DNA from: Primula veris | Taxonomy: Eukaryota > Streptophyta > Magnoliopsida > Ericales > Primulaceae | Assembly: GCA_963682055.1 (NCBI GenBank) | Contig: OY821745.1 | Span: forward strand, 9,121,501 to 9,185,500 | DNA: 64,000 bases | Direction of reading: 5' to 3' | Shown here: positions 1-12,917 of the stretch, one piece after another | Position numbering within the stretch: the first letter of the stretch is position 1 | How the letters are laid out: each line of letters begins with the position of its first letter | Notes under the pieces: generated by a model | What the model saw: only the letters and a program-made list of their open reading frames with translations | Databases searched by the model: none | What the model was told of the DNA's origin: nothing | Program-made: the position numbers and the translations under genes

Positions 1-3000
1 ATCATGCAAAATCTTTGCCCTAAGAGACCATAGTAACGAAGGTATGTTCTCTCCTGACTGCAGCATTCCAACAGCATGATGCACAGTTCCATCTGCAAAC
101 AAAAGAAACATTCATTATTGGTACATTTTGAAATATAAAAATACCAAAGAACAGTGGGTTATACTTGGGAACCTTGCACAAATATAACATTGGGCAGAGA
201 ATCGAGGAGCATATAAGAAACTTCAATCAACTCATGAAACGATGAAAGGTGATTTAAAAGAGAGGATATATTGGGAAACTGTCATAAAACGGTTATGAAA
301 ACACAATAATCCCATTAGTTAACATAAGGTTACGTATAAGACGTAGAACATAACAAATTGTGTAATTTTTGTCCAAGGTGTAATTGATTTACATACTCTT
401 AAGACATTAATATCAAATTCTGAATGTCCCAGGGATGCGAGGCGTAGGCGGTGAAAACCATGTTTTCACATTTTCTTTATTTTTTGGGATTCTAACATGA
501 TACAGACGCTATGTAAATTAAATCTCCATGTTTTAAGTGTGTTAAGTGATTACGTAATCCAAAACAGGGTCCAAAAAAAACATCAAACACAATAAAAATA
601 TAATAAACACGTTGGACAGAGTACAAACAAGTTTAAATCACACTTAAAGTCTAACTAAAATACAATATAGTTGGTCAATTTTTAGTTAATCCACTCATCA
701 TATCTCATTAGACAAACTATATTCCACGTTAGCCTCCTCTATCTTCATCACACTTGGTGTTCTTGAGAAGAAAATTTTCATCAGTACACTGAGTATGACA
801 ATTTAGAAATATAATCTCCACTAAATGCACATTCCATGGAATTATGCCCTCAATGTTTTCTTCAACAGAAGTTCACTGGACCGACCTTATCCCCATGTGT
901 CCCATTTTCTAAAAAATATTAACAGTAAACAGAAGTAGGACACAACAATCACTTAAGCACTTCATCTCATTTTAAAAGAGAAAAAAGAGAGAGACAAAGC
1001 TCAAGATCAAAATTTTAAAAAGTATAAACTAGTTAATTATCATTACCTAGTAATGTGATTGTTGTGAAGAAATTAGTTATATTACAAACACGGGACAAAA
1101 GATTTAGAGAAATCACATTAAACATTAAAAAAAACTGGAAATTTTATTAATAGATTGAAATTAAATCGATTGTTTCTTTTTTGCTTTTTAGCCACATTAT
1201 AAAATGATCATTTGAAATCAATAATTGTTTTAATCTGTAATTGGTAAATAATTGTTCTTTCAGGATATCATCTTAAAATGCACAAATTTTCAATACATAC
1301 AACTGAATTATCCCGTTTATAAGAATCTGTGTTGGTGTACCGTACACATCCTCGTCTCATAAACGCACCTCGGTGTACTATCAAGAATTCACTAAAAACT
1401 ATGACAACAATATTATCAATATATAAGAGCAGTCGAACATAAAGCAAACGATGAAGTGTACAAAACGATGACGTTCAGAAAATCTTCTTAAACTGTAAAT
1501 TTTAACTAGTTGATTGCAATAAGAGTGGATCAGATTTTTTTAGTATCTCTTGTTTTATACTATACAAGGGCTACCAAATGCATATAATTGCAAACTTCAA
1601 AAAACCATACCAGCTAGACTTTGAACTATTAAGCTTTTTGTTAGTTAAAATACTAAAACATTACCAATTAATTTGGCATTCCTTCAGAATCTTCAATACG
1701 AGCGCTCAAAAACCAGAAAATGGAAGTGGAAGGTATTCAGAAAAATAATCTAACTAAACTTCAGCAACAATAATTTTGAACTGTATTTGCATACCTCTTG
1801 ACCAGGCTCTAATTTGATCTTCAACAGCTTATGACCAGCTTCTTCAAAATCAACACTAGACATGATGGTGAGATATATTGTCCTTCGCAAATTCACAAGA
1901 TTTGTCTCAGTTTCATCTTGTATTTTCATCCGCTCTTCTTCTTCCTCTTCGTCCTCATCATCATCTTCATCGTCTTCGTCGTCAGAACCAGCATCTGAAT
2001 CTGATTTATCCTCAGAATCATCGCCAAGTATATTTTTCTTGTGATCTTCATAGATCTTCTCGTTCTTCAAGAAGTCGGGATCCGGCCTGAAGATATCTGA
2101 ACATAGAAAAAGTGCAAGATGAGAAAAATTTAAAACTTAGGTTATAACATGGAATATACATATGCAAAAATTACAAGATACCTAAAATAGTCTCTGGATC
2201 CAGATCTTCATCCTCTGCAAGCGAGATTTCATGAGTTAGCTGGTCTTCTTGTTCAACAAGGTCCAGCTCTGGGCGAACAGCTGGGTGCCCCTGTATATAT
2301 AGAGGTACACACACCATGAGTAATCATAAACTAGTTAGGTTAAGAAAGATGCAAGTATAATTTTTCAAACTTAAATCATTGCAAATACACACCTGGAATT
2401 TGCCTTTTCGGATTGCGAATAGACCCTCTATTAAAAACTGGACTCTCTTGTCTATTTCTCCTTCATGAAGAATTCCACGGAAACTCTCAAATATACCTGT
2501 TTAATGCACAGTGATGATTTTAGTTCAATAAAGGGAAAATAGAAGATAAATTACTGTATATTAGATGTGCATGCTATCCCATTGAAGTATGCTCAACAAG
2601 ATGCCTACTATTAACTAAAAACAGACAACCCAACAATAAAACCCATACACTTCAAAGATTTTAAAAACATTTCGTGTGAACTTTTTAAGTTTCCATAAAA
2701 AGGAAAATAATCTGCCTATATTATCAAAATTTGTACAAGTAACACAACACCTCTAATGCAAATCTGAGACGACAAGATGCAACTTCAAACAGATATATCA
2801 CTGATTGCATTTTAGAGGTGCAGCTAAAAAAATGGGAAGAAATACTTTTCACAAGAACAGGTCATCATAAGTACTCAGCACTCCCTACTTTTGCAAAAAC
2901 TGTAAAGAACAGTCAAGTGTAAACTGATCAATAGAGAAGCCGATATCCCAAACCCTAAAATCATGTCCTTCCATATGAAAAGACGTGAATAGATGCTATG

Positions 3001-6000
3001 ACCCAAAATTCCTAGCAGCCACATAATACAATTCCTTTTTAAATTAGATAAATAAAAATGATCAAAACCTCTATTTTAAAGATTCTCCTAGCAAAAAATA
3101 CCATTTGAGAGCATTGGGCTCGTTGAAGGTCATACTTTGCATGTTCTTCAGCAAATTAATGTCAGGAGTTTACTTAGCAAAGACGGATGGATCTAACTAC
3201 GGGGGGCCTTCTAAATGGGCCAGTGTGAAATATTTGTAATTGGACTTGATTACTGAAAAATAATTCAGGACTCTATAGAAGCAAATTTACTTATGTAAGC
3301 TTTTATATAGAAGACTTCTACATAAGTAATTTCAATAAACAAAATTGCTAAACTACTCAGCTATCCTATGGCATGGATGATTTGCAGATAATATTTGAAT
3401 GTTTAGCTTTTAAAACCCACTCAATGTCATAGATATGTACAGGTTTGGTTAGCTAAATATAATATGCAGTGACTGCATTTGGGGAAAAAAAACTTCAACA
3501 TGAAAAATCCCCCTTCAAAGCCCAATTTTGAGATATTTGTGTTTTATTAACGGAAGTTTAAATCAACATGAAATGGAGGAACCAACACTTACATGTTTTG
3601 TCACAAACCCTACCAAAAGGAACAACTAGCTTCAATCGACAATCTCCAAACAAAAACCCCGTAAACGGGTATTTATCATCTATTCACGAAGAACTAAACA
3701 ATTGCATTTCAGAAGCACACCAAATAATCAGAGACGACTAAAGAAGTCCACTCTCAATACCAAATAGCAAGCTAGATGAATGAACAAAAAGGATAAACAG
3801 AAAACTCACCATGCAACCCTAGGGGGCAAAGATCTTGAAGAATCGACCCACATTCAGTGACAAATCCAACAGCAACCTCAACACTATCATCTGTAGGTTT
3901 CTCTAACAATAGTGTGAGCAGCTCCAATGCAATAAGTTCATGAACCAGTTGCTGGTTCACTAAATGTGCTATAAACTTCACAGCAGCCAACAATTGAGGC
4001 TGTCCAAAACATAAAAAATACACATTTAAAAACAGCATAATATGTACTAAGAATCAACATTATCTCATATAAGCAAACATAAGAAGTAGTTGTATCATTG
4101 ATCACTATCATATGCCGTGATGAATAATATGTTACTCGCCTAAAGGAAAAAACACATTAATGCAGGAAAACTGAAAATTTCATCCTTGTATGGTTGTCTA
4201 AAATCAAGCTATGCATATAATCTTTGTAGCACCTTCTCTGCACATGCCCCTAGAGTGCCCCTTACAAGTTGGTATGATAAGTTTCAATGCTATTTTTTTC
4301 CTTATTTGTTGCATACATGAAGGGCTACTCAAGTTATCTTGAAGATGGGTCTATTAGTACAAAAGTAAAATCCTTTTCCAATGGAAAAAAATATATACAT
4401 ACAAGAATCGATTTTTCAAAAAATCACAGGGTAGGGTTGGTACTTGGTACCTAAATTGCCCTTAGAAGTGATAAGTTTTCATTTTTCAATATCCTTTTTC
4501 CTTATTTGTTGCATATATAAAAGGCTAGTGTTGGAGTTAGCTTCTGAGTAATATTTCGAAGATAGTCTATTTCAAAATTAAACTCGTTTTACAATGAAAC
4601 AAGATAGATATACAAGAATCAATTCAGAGTAGAGTTGGGAAACAGAAAGAGCAGACATTGTCATCACGTTATATGCTCGTTATACTTTATATGCTACCTT
4701 GCATTTATATGCTCGTTTATGTATAAGCTAAAAAAATCCCCAAAATCCTATCTACTCCGGTTTTGAGCTTTTTAAACTATTTTGACATAAAAGCTCGCTT
4801 TTGAAAAGCTACAAAAAAATCCCCAAATTCTTAGCTTTTCCAATTTTGAGATGATTCGACCTAAAAGCTGGAGTAGCTTTTAAAAAGCTAAATATAAATC
4901 CGCAAATTATTAACTTCTCCAATTTTGAGCTTTTACAAATCTAAAAAAACTAACATACCAAACACTCATAGCTTTCTTGAATCAAAAAGTTAATGCCAAA
5001 CAGGCACATAACAATAGCAGACCTTGTCATTGCGTTTTATTGAATCGATTTTCAAATAATCACGGATTATAATTGATACCTAGACTTCCCTTACAAGTGA
5101 TAAGTTTTCGATATTTTTCCTCCTTACTTGTTGCATACAATATGAAAGGCTGGTGTTGCATACAGAATTAAACTTGTTTTACAACTTAATAAATTAGATA
5201 TAGAAGAGTATATTTGGGTAACATAAAGAGCATACCTTGTCATTGCGCTTATACGCTCGCTTGAGCTGTAAGACGATCCTCTTGAGCAAAAGATAACCAA
5301 TCTGTGGGAATTTGGTGTTGACCACCGCAGCAAGCGCCGCGAACACGTCGCTAAAAGCGGGCGAAGCCATTTGTGATTTCATGCACGACCTACAAAACAA
5401 TCCCCTCCCTCTCACCAGATTCTCCGAAAACAGTTCGGGAACAATGTTTTTGATGTTCGTCGCATTTACTTTGTTCACCAACCCATTTATACTCTTTCGA
5501 AGAGCGTCCCATGTGAGGCGTTGGTAATCAACGCTACTCTTGTCATCCACCTCTTTTATCATTCGGGCGAGCTTGAAGGGGGGAATGTACACGCCCCCGG
5601 TTCGTCCGATCGCCGCATCAGCATTAACGTCCCCTAATTGCGGTAAAGACTGCTTCTTTTGCACCAAATCATTCTTTTCATGCCTACTCTCCTCCCTCCT
5701 CTCTCTATCACGCTTTTTCCTTCTCTCGGTTGCTATTATCTCCCCTTCCTCGTCGCTGTAATCCTTTTGGTGCCTTTCCTTCCTATCTCTATCACTTTTT
5801 CTATCTCTCTCATATCTCTCCCTCCTCTTTCTACCATGCCCGTTTCTATCCCTTTTCGACTTCTCTCTATCCGAATCTGATGAACCATCGACGCTCTTCT
5901 CTCTCTCCTCCCTACCAGACCCCTTTCTCCCTCTACCACGGCCGTTTCTGTCCCTTTTCATCTTCTCTCTATCCGAATCCAGTGAATCCTCGACGCGCTT

Positions 6001-6723
6001 TTCTCTCTCCCCAATACCACTCTCTTTTCTCTCTCTACCCAAACTCGAAGAACCATCGATGCCCTTTTCTCTCATCCTCATACCAGACTCGCCTCTCTCT
6101 ATATTCTCCGGAGAAGAATCGTCTATTTTCTCTCTCTCTACCTTACCCGTCTCCTTTCTCTTCAATTTCTCATTATCGTAATCGGATCGACCCTTCTCTC
6201 TCTCCTCCTTACCGGGCTCCTCTCTCTCTCTACCACGTCCGTTTCTATGCTTCTCTCCATCCGAGTCTGACGAATCGAGTCGGCTCTTTTCCTCTCTCTC
6301 TACCCTGCCCGAAACCCTTCTCTCTCTAACTGGCAGCGACTCCGGCGAATCGAGTCGGCTCTTTTCCTCCCTCTCTACCCTACTCGAAACCCTTCCCTCT
6401 CTAACCGGCGGCAAGTCCGACGAATCAAATCGGCTCTTTTCCTCTCTCTCTACCTTGCCGGTAACCCTTCTTTCTCTAACCGGCGGCGAATCCGACGAAT
6501 CGAATCGGCTCTTCTCCTCTCTCTCTACCCTGCCCGAAACCCTTCCCTCTCTAACTGGCGGTGATTCCGACGAATCGAGTCGGCTCTTCTTCTCTCTCCC
6601 TACCCTTCTCTCTCTACCTCGCCTGTATCTATCTGAATCGGAGGAATTCGTGCTGGACTCGCGGCGACGGCGACGGTGGCTTCGATCGCCGTCATCGTCG
6701 CTGGAGTTGTAAGCTCGTGCCAT
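1..6723 (-). CDS. CWC22: Pre-mRNA-splicing factor CWC22 homolog (partial; 3' part beyond left edge)
   Basis: Spliceosome-associated MIF4G/MA3 protein; in other eukaryotes CWC22 recruits eIF4A3 to spliceosomes for exon-junction-complex assembly. Exons read on minus, all with GT-AG junctions in phase: 6723-5236, 3999-3810, 2496-2393, 2290-2182, 2096-1795, 92-1 (continues off the window). The start is the ATG at 6723 ([11 protein letters not shown]). Residues 1 to about 370 are an Arg/Ser/Glu-rich, RS-like charged tail with four 25-residue repeats. The MIF4G domain starts near [13 protein letters not shown] and runs through exons 1-4 ([37 protein letters not shown]). Exon 5 holds an acidic Asp/Glu run ([17 protein letters not shown]), then the start of the MA3 region ([10 protein letters not shown] joined to [18 protein letters not shown]). 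No frame break is seen. The N-terminal tail is long and repeat-rich, but the conserved core reads as canonical. High certainty. Confidence 0.96.
4262..5245. repeat. Degenerate tandem duplications in CWC22 intron 1, including copies of the exon 1 donor
   Basis: A block holding a 'gataagtttt...ccttatttgttgcata' core occurs at about 4274-4320, 4471-4515 and 5097-5137. The sequence over the exon 1 3' end and donor (minus AATGACAAG|GTATGC, 5229-5246) has recognisable copies at about 5018-5037 and 4651-4670. A second short array of about 80 bp units ('atccccaaattcttagctttt') lies at 4727-4960. The remaining CWC22 introns show no obvious repeat. Confidence 0.7.
6286..6585 (-). repeat. Four tandem 75-bp coding repeats in CWC22 exon 1
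   Basis: Residues 47-146 of CWC22 are four consecutive 25-residue units of the form [13 protein letters not shown] + [12 protein letters not shown], with substitutions such as L/F, D/E and G/R. A fifth, partial unit follows ([12 protein letters not shown]). All copies stay in frame, so the array changes only the length of the RS-like tail. Looser copies of the same vocabulary (Ser-Asp plus EREK) run on to about residue 330. Confidence 0.9.
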
Positions 6724-6836
6724 AAATAAATTAAAAAAAAAACCTAAAAATCAAAAAACCCTAATTAAAAACTGAGTTAATGGTGGATAATTAGGGAAAC
6801 ACAGTACAGGTCGATGAAATAGATAGTATTTGTGTG

Positions 6837-6873
<37 letters not shown>

Positions 6874-7000
6874 ATAATAGTAATATAGATGTATAGATAT
6901 ATATATATAGAGAGAGAGAGAGAGAGGGAGAGTAGCGGCGGCAAATCTCTCAGTGAAGGTGAGAAAGAGAGAAAGAGAGGATATTATTTGATGATTTTTC
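6724..7000 (-). promoter_or_regulatory. CWC22 upstream region with compound microsatellites
   Basis: Immediately upstream of the CWC22 start. It contains (TA)n-(TG)n at about 6836-6872 and (TA)n-(AG)n at about 6897-6928. On the gene's own strand this reads (CT)n then (TA)n towards the ATG. The transcription start is not defined. Called regulatory by position only. Confidence 0.45.
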
Positions 7001-8365
7001 TTTTACGGCCTTTAATTATTAGAAGTTATAGTAACAGCTTGATATCATAAATCCAATTTGGCTATTTTACTCGATCAGTAAATAATATTATACCCACACA
7101 GTGGATAAAATTATAAAAAACATATAATTTTTCAACTCTAATTACCAAAAATTATAAATCAAAACTTTTATTTTCAAAATATACAGCTCTAATAAATATG
7201 TGTAATTATATGTTTGTATGATTTGAGAATAAACTTTTAGGTGTTGTATGTTTTGATAATATGTTTTGGTTAATTGTATGTTTTGGGTATTGTATCTATA
7301 TATGTTTTGTATATTTCGGTAACGGTGCGATTTGTATTATAAATATCAAAAGATACTTAAATAACCATGATTAATGATTATTGTTATGTAAATAACGAAT
7401 ATCATTACTATTTTAAGTTTATATTTGAAAATTATATATACTTGTTACTCGAAATAAAACTGATTATTATACCCCCAAAAAAACCTAAAAGTGTTATCAT
7501 GATTCATGAGAAGATGGATGGAGGCATGGAGCATTATACTACCACACTATCACAGCTCTCAAATTTACACAAAAAGGCTTCTCTTATGCTAAAAATGACA
7601 AATTATTTTGTTTGGTTGAATAAAAAATATAATGAAAGATTTTATTATTATATATCATTTTATTATAATAATTCAAATCAAGTTTAATAATTATGTCTAA
7701 TTTAACTCTTTTTTTTTAAATACTCGTATAATTTTTTATTAATTACAATAATATTATACTCACATAAAAAAATATATAAAAAGTAATAACTAATAACACT
7801 ATTTATCGGTATTTAACAATCAAACATTCTTTAAAGTCTTATCATCTTATACTATTTTTTTTTTTTTGCATTATCCACATATTTGTATTATAAGTACACT
7901 TATTTTCTATATTTTAATTGAATTACGCATCACACACGCAACGCGTGAGACACGATTACTAGTATTAACAGATGTCATGTCCAAGCCAAGGCTTGTCCTC
8001 AATTTTACAAAATTTATATTTTTTCACATTAACTTGCCATGTCCGGTAATCAAGTTACTTGCAAAACTATCATATCCTTTTTTCTATAAATATGGTAGTA
8101 TTAAACTAGGAGGATCGTAAAGATCTACAATTAAATATAAATTTCATTATAAATGATGAAAGTAATTTCATGGCAAAGTCGACAAAATACAGTGTTAACA
8201 TCAGTTATACATAAAAGACTTGCTAAGGTTACACCAAACTTAATAATTAAATGATCTTAAAATTATACTTGTATAATTTGCAAGCCTGTTATTGCTCTTG
8301 TGACATCAAAGTTTATGTATTATTTTTTCCCTTTAACTAGATGTTCCCTAGAAGACAGTGATGTG
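7001..8365. other. AT-rich intergenic DNA, no gene seen
   Basis: Between the CWC22 promoter and the foldback element. Base composition is strongly A+T with homopolymer runs. The longest frame (106 aa at 7367) is Asn/Tyr/Ile-rich, as expected by chance in AT-rich DNA, and resembles no family I know. Confidence 0.6.
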
Positions 8366-9747
8366 GGGTGAGTATTTTTTTACCACCCGTTTTACATTTT
8401 TTCAGAATTCATTTTCCTTTTTTTAGAACCTGTTTTACAAGATTCCAAATCAACGTCACATCTTATTTTTATTTATTTTTTTAATTCATTCAACTCAATT
8501 TCATTACAAAATAAATAACTCTAACACCGCTTCATTACACTTCATTTATCTACAAAATAAATAAATTTACTCACTCTATCACACTATTAATTAATATATT
8601 CCTTTGTTTTTTTTTCCACTCAAACTAAATACAAAATTAAAATATTTTATAATCATAATATTATATCAAGTTAACAGTTTCAAGTAATTTATATTTTGCA
8701 CTTTTTATTTATTAATTTTGTTACTTCCGAGTAAATAATTAAATTGTCCCCAAAAATCTTACACGTCATTATTTTATTCCACCTTTAGCTACTCACTCAC
8801 ACTTCTAAAAATATTAGTACGTCCGTGGTTTCAAATAATTAAAAGTGAAATGACGTGTGAAATGAAATTCGTGATTGATTTCAAAATAAAATGAATTTGA
8901 AAAAAATTCATCCGTAAATTCGACGAATTCCTCCCAAAATAAATAACCCTAAACACCAATTCATTCAACTCTATTTCATTACAAAATAAATAAGTGTAAC
9001 ACCAATTCATTTCACTCCATTCCACTACAAAATAAATAACCATAACACAAATAAATAAAAATAAGAATTGGTGTTAGGGTTATTTATTTTGTAGTGGAAT
9101 GGAGTTGAATGAATTGGTGTTAGGGTTATTTATTTTGTAATGGAATGGATTTGAATGAATTGTTGTTGAAGGTTATTTATTTTGAGAGGAATTCGTCTAA
9201 TTTACGGACGAATCTTTTTCAAATTCACTTTATTTTGAAATCAAGCACGAATTTCATTTCACACGTTTTTTCACTTTTAATTATTTGAAATCACGGGCGT
9301 ACTAATGTTTTTAGAAGTGTGTAGGTAAATGTGGAAGAAAATAATGACGTGTAGGGTTTTTAGGGATAATTTAATTATTTACTCGGAAGTAACAAAATTA
9401 ATAAATAAAAAAATGCAAAATATAAATTACTTGAAAGTGTTAACTTGATATAATATTATGATTATAAAATATTTTAATTTTGTATTTAGTTTGAGTGAAA
9501 AAAAAACAAAGGAATATATTAATTAATAGTGTGATAGAGTGAGTAAATTTATTTATTTTGTAGATAAATGAAGTGTAATGAAGCGGTGTTAGAGTTATTT
9601 ATTTTGTAATGAAATTGAGTTGAATGAATTGAAAAAATAAATAAAAATAAGATGTGACGTTGACTTGGAATCTTGTAAAACAGGTTCTCAAAAAATTAAA
9701 ATAGATTCTGAAAAAAAGTAAAATGGGTGGTAAAAAAAGACTCACCC
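8366..9747. mobile_element. Mutator-like foldback element (non-autonomous), about 1.38 kb
   Basis: Two arms of roughly 680 bp are near-perfect inverted repeats around a short centre at about 9050-9075. The left end reads GGGTGAGTATTTTTTTACC and the right end reads the complement (GGTAAAAAAAGACTCACCC). Flanks are a 9-bp direct repeat with one mismatch: agtgatgtg at 8357-8365 and agttatgtg at 9748-9756. Long terminal inverted repeats plus a 9-bp target duplication are characteristic of Mutator-like elements. No transposase frame is present, so it would depend on an element elsewhere. Confidence 0.82.
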
Positions 9748-9756
9748 AGTTATGTG

Positions 9757-10181
9757 CCCTTTACAAGATGGATAAAGATTAAATTAATTCCTTTTCTATA
9801 TTTTTTTAGTATTTCAAGGTTTATTTTCATTTACACGATATGATGACAAATATTCATGATTTGCTAGATCGTTATACAAAATATATCCAAATACCAAATA
9901 GGATTTCTATATAAGCCTCCCGAAGTAGAAGTAGAATAAATTTTTGGAAAGGTCAAAGAAAAAATACGTTCTTCCTCCATAAAGAATTCTTCCAATAATT
10001 CGGAGCCCGTTTGATCATATTCTCAAAATATTCCACTATAAGCTCAGTTGTGGTTTGCCAGTAAAACTGATAAAAGCAGCATTTTGAACAAACCAAATAA
10101 TCAAATTCAATCAGAAGAGCATCTCTCTTTGATCATAAACCATATCATAACATTTTTCAAACCATGTTTTCTCTATCAAAC
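9757..10181. other. Region upstream of the AAA-ATPase pseudogene
   Basis: AT-rich sequence between the foldback element and the first recognisable codons of the AAA-ATPase. It presumably held that gene's promoter and leader. No clear element or RNA gene seen. Confidence 0.4.
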
Positions 10182-11212
10182 ATGCCCTCAACATCTTCAT
10201 TGTTATCAATATACACTACTTTCGCAGCATCTACAATGTTGGTGCGAACTGTGCTCCACGAAGTGAAAAATGTGACCAATCAACTCATTCCCGAAAAGCT
10301 ACGTGAAAAAATCCTAGCCAAACTCAAGGGAATATTGGGAAATTACTCAGCTCAACTAACTATACTATTCGATGAAATTAACGGGTGCACAAAAAACGAA
10401 ATGTTTGAGGTTTCGAAAATTTATTTCAAAACAAAAATAACCCCTTTGATCAGCCGCCTTACAGTATCAAAAGCGCCAAGAGATAAAACTTTTAACCTTA
10501 GTATCAACAAAGGGGAATAGGTCATCGACACTTTCGAGGGTATTCCGTTGATATGGCAAATGATATGTCGCGAGACTCAGAAAAATAGTACCGACTATGA
10601 AGAGTCATTTTCAACAGAGACTATAGAACGAAGATTAATTGAGCTAAGCTTCGATAAAAAGTACAAAGAAATCGTGTTAAATTTTTACTTGCCATATGTA
10701 TTGGAGAGGTCAATTCTTAAGTAATTCTTTTGATTGTAGCATTGTAGTTACTACGAGAAATCGATTTTAAGAGCCTACGGGTCTGACTAACAACTCATAT
10801 TTTAAGAGCCTTGTAGTTACTACGAGAAATCGATCAATTCTTTTGATTGAGGATATTGATTGTAGCATTGAGTTCCAAAATCGACAAGATGGTAAGAGCA
10901 ACACTGTTGACAGCCAGGTTAACTCTTGTTCTTTTATTGGAAGTTCATAGCCAAAGTAATTATTTTATGAGTTGAATTAAAACCTTAGTTTGTCATTTGA
11001 CATATGCATACATATATAACTGTAGCATAAAACAATGGCGGCCAGGATCCAATCAAGAAATGGGGAGCAATTTCTTTGCGGTTTTTTTTAGAAAGGTATA
11101 GGGGGTGAAACAATGGTATAGTTGGACTGATCATGACTAAAATACAAGGTGAAAATTAGGAATTTACTGAAGTGGCACTAAAGCCCGTTGTGAAGATATA
11201 TGCGGTATTTCT

Positions 11213-12387
11213 TGTTGGTCCGTAGGAGTCTAAACCTTAGAGGGGGGGTGAATAAGGTTTTCGTACGTTTTTCGCGGAATTAAATCTATGGGTATTTAAC
11301 TAAGTTAATTAGTAGATTTTATAACCTAAACTTTTTCGTTACCAAATTAACGCTAAATAATATAAACAAGCAATAAATATAAGCGATAAATAAATACGTA
11401 AAGTAAAAGTTTAGGGAAAGAAATAACGCAAGATTTATAGAGGTTCGGCAAACCGCGCCTATGTCCTCTCCTCGGTATTTTCACTACCGAGTGTTTCACT
11501 AAAAAATTTCGTTTCAAGGTTACACCTTAACGAGCTTAATCAACCGATTACGCTCCCCCTCACTATATGAGTATCCCGAATAAATGACCTAGAGCTTTTA
11601 AGCTACACTTGCTTAAAAGCCTCTACCCAATTCACTCGCTCACTAATGAGTTTATAAAATACTCTTTTACAAGTTTGATTTCGAATCACTCACTAACAAA
11701 TATTATCTCGATATTTATAAGATTACAAAGAGAATATAATCGAGAATATTTTTGATTACAAGTGAGAAATGAGTAGTATAAGCTTGAAGGATTTCTTAGT
11801 AAGAATTGCTTAAAAGTTGTAAATTGCTTGGGTTCTTTTCCTTCAAGGTTTTGGAGCTCTTTTGTAGGGTGAAAAGATGCAGCAATAAATTTCAGACCGT
11901 TGCAGTTGTTGGCTGAATTGAATGCTGGTTAATGCAGTGGTTCGCCCCATTTTCAGGAATTGCTTAAAAGCTGGATTTTGAAATTTTACAGAAACGATCG
12001 GTCGTTTCTGTAAAACGATCGGTCGACTTTTATCTTGGCTCACTGGAAGAAATACACTTAAAACGATCGGTCGTTTTAAGCCTGCGATCGGTCGTTTTTG
12101 CGTTGAGCTCACTGGAAGAAAATTTCTCTGAAATGATCGATCGTTTAAGCAGTCGTTTTTGTTCTGGGCTTGTTTTCGGTTTTCTCGACAAACTTTGAAA
12201 TCCCGTAACTAGTTCGTTTCAAATCCGATTTAGATTACGCTTGAACCATTGGCTTTGTAATTACGCAATATATCATTTTGAACCTTTAATACACTCGATA
12301 AAAGATTAGTACACAAAACGAGCTTTTATCATGTTTTACAATTTTTGTTATCATTAAAATAATCGATTTGAAGAACATCGTTCAACA
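11213..12387 (-). repeat. 3' LTR of the Sirevirus-like element
   Basis: 1,175 bp, TG...CA. It lies at the element's 3' end because the coding strand is minus. It contains a cluster of CGATCGGTCG-type palindromes at about 11993-12155. Short frames through it that repeat RPIV are produced by that motif and are not genes. Confidence 0.95.
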
Positions 12388-12403
12388 ATCTCTCCCTTTT
12401 TGA
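12388..12403 (-). other. Polypurine tract next to the 3' LTR
   Basis: On minus, AAAAAGGGAGAGA directly precedes the 3' LTR, the expected priming site for plus-strand DNA. A second, similar tract (minus CAAAGGGGGAGAAG, 12872-12885) sits just 3' of the extra frame, with the same TGATGATG context. Multiple tracts of this kind are a reported Sirevirus trait. Confidence 0.8.
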
Positions 12404-12917
12404 TGATGACAAAATATTGACTTCAACATACTATAAGCTCTTTTTGTTAAAACAAGTATAACCGATATGTGTAGATGACGCTTTACTTGGATAAACGTTT
12501 TAGAGAAAAAGCAAGTAAATGTCATAACATCCGATTTTAAAAAGACGTAAAAACAAGTTTAAACGATTAGGAATTATGAAGATCTATATGCAAGCGAAAA
12601 ATTGGCCATAGTTTTGCCTAAAAATGGTCAATCGCCACAAAAGAGAAACAATATATATAATCCAATCAACTAGCAAACTATGCGTACTAAATGCAATAAT
12701 ATCAAATAAGATCCAAACGCATAGTTAAAATCGCAATCACACAATGCCATATAAACAAGAGCAAATGTAAGAAGAAACGCATCATAATATCAAATAAAAC
12801 CGTTTCCTACTTATTACATCAAAAACAACTTGTTCAACTCAAAGGAAAAAGAAATACAATATAGAGAGGTACTTCTCCCCCTTTGACATCATCAAAAACA
12901 TGAAAAAAAATAACCGC

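Noticed and set aside
1862..2090. Ser-rich and His-rich plus-strand frames over 1862-2090
   Set aside because: Antisense shadow of the Asp/Glu run in CWC22 exon 5.
5730..6329. 199-codon plus-strand frame rich in Ser/Pro/Leu/Tyr
   Set aside because: Antisense of the Arg/Glu/Ser repeats of CWC22 exon 1; it repeats with the same period and matches no known family.
7367..7687. 106-codon frame in AT-rich DNA
   Set aside because: Asn/Tyr/Ile/Lys composition is what AT-rich DNA gives by chance; no domain and no splice context.
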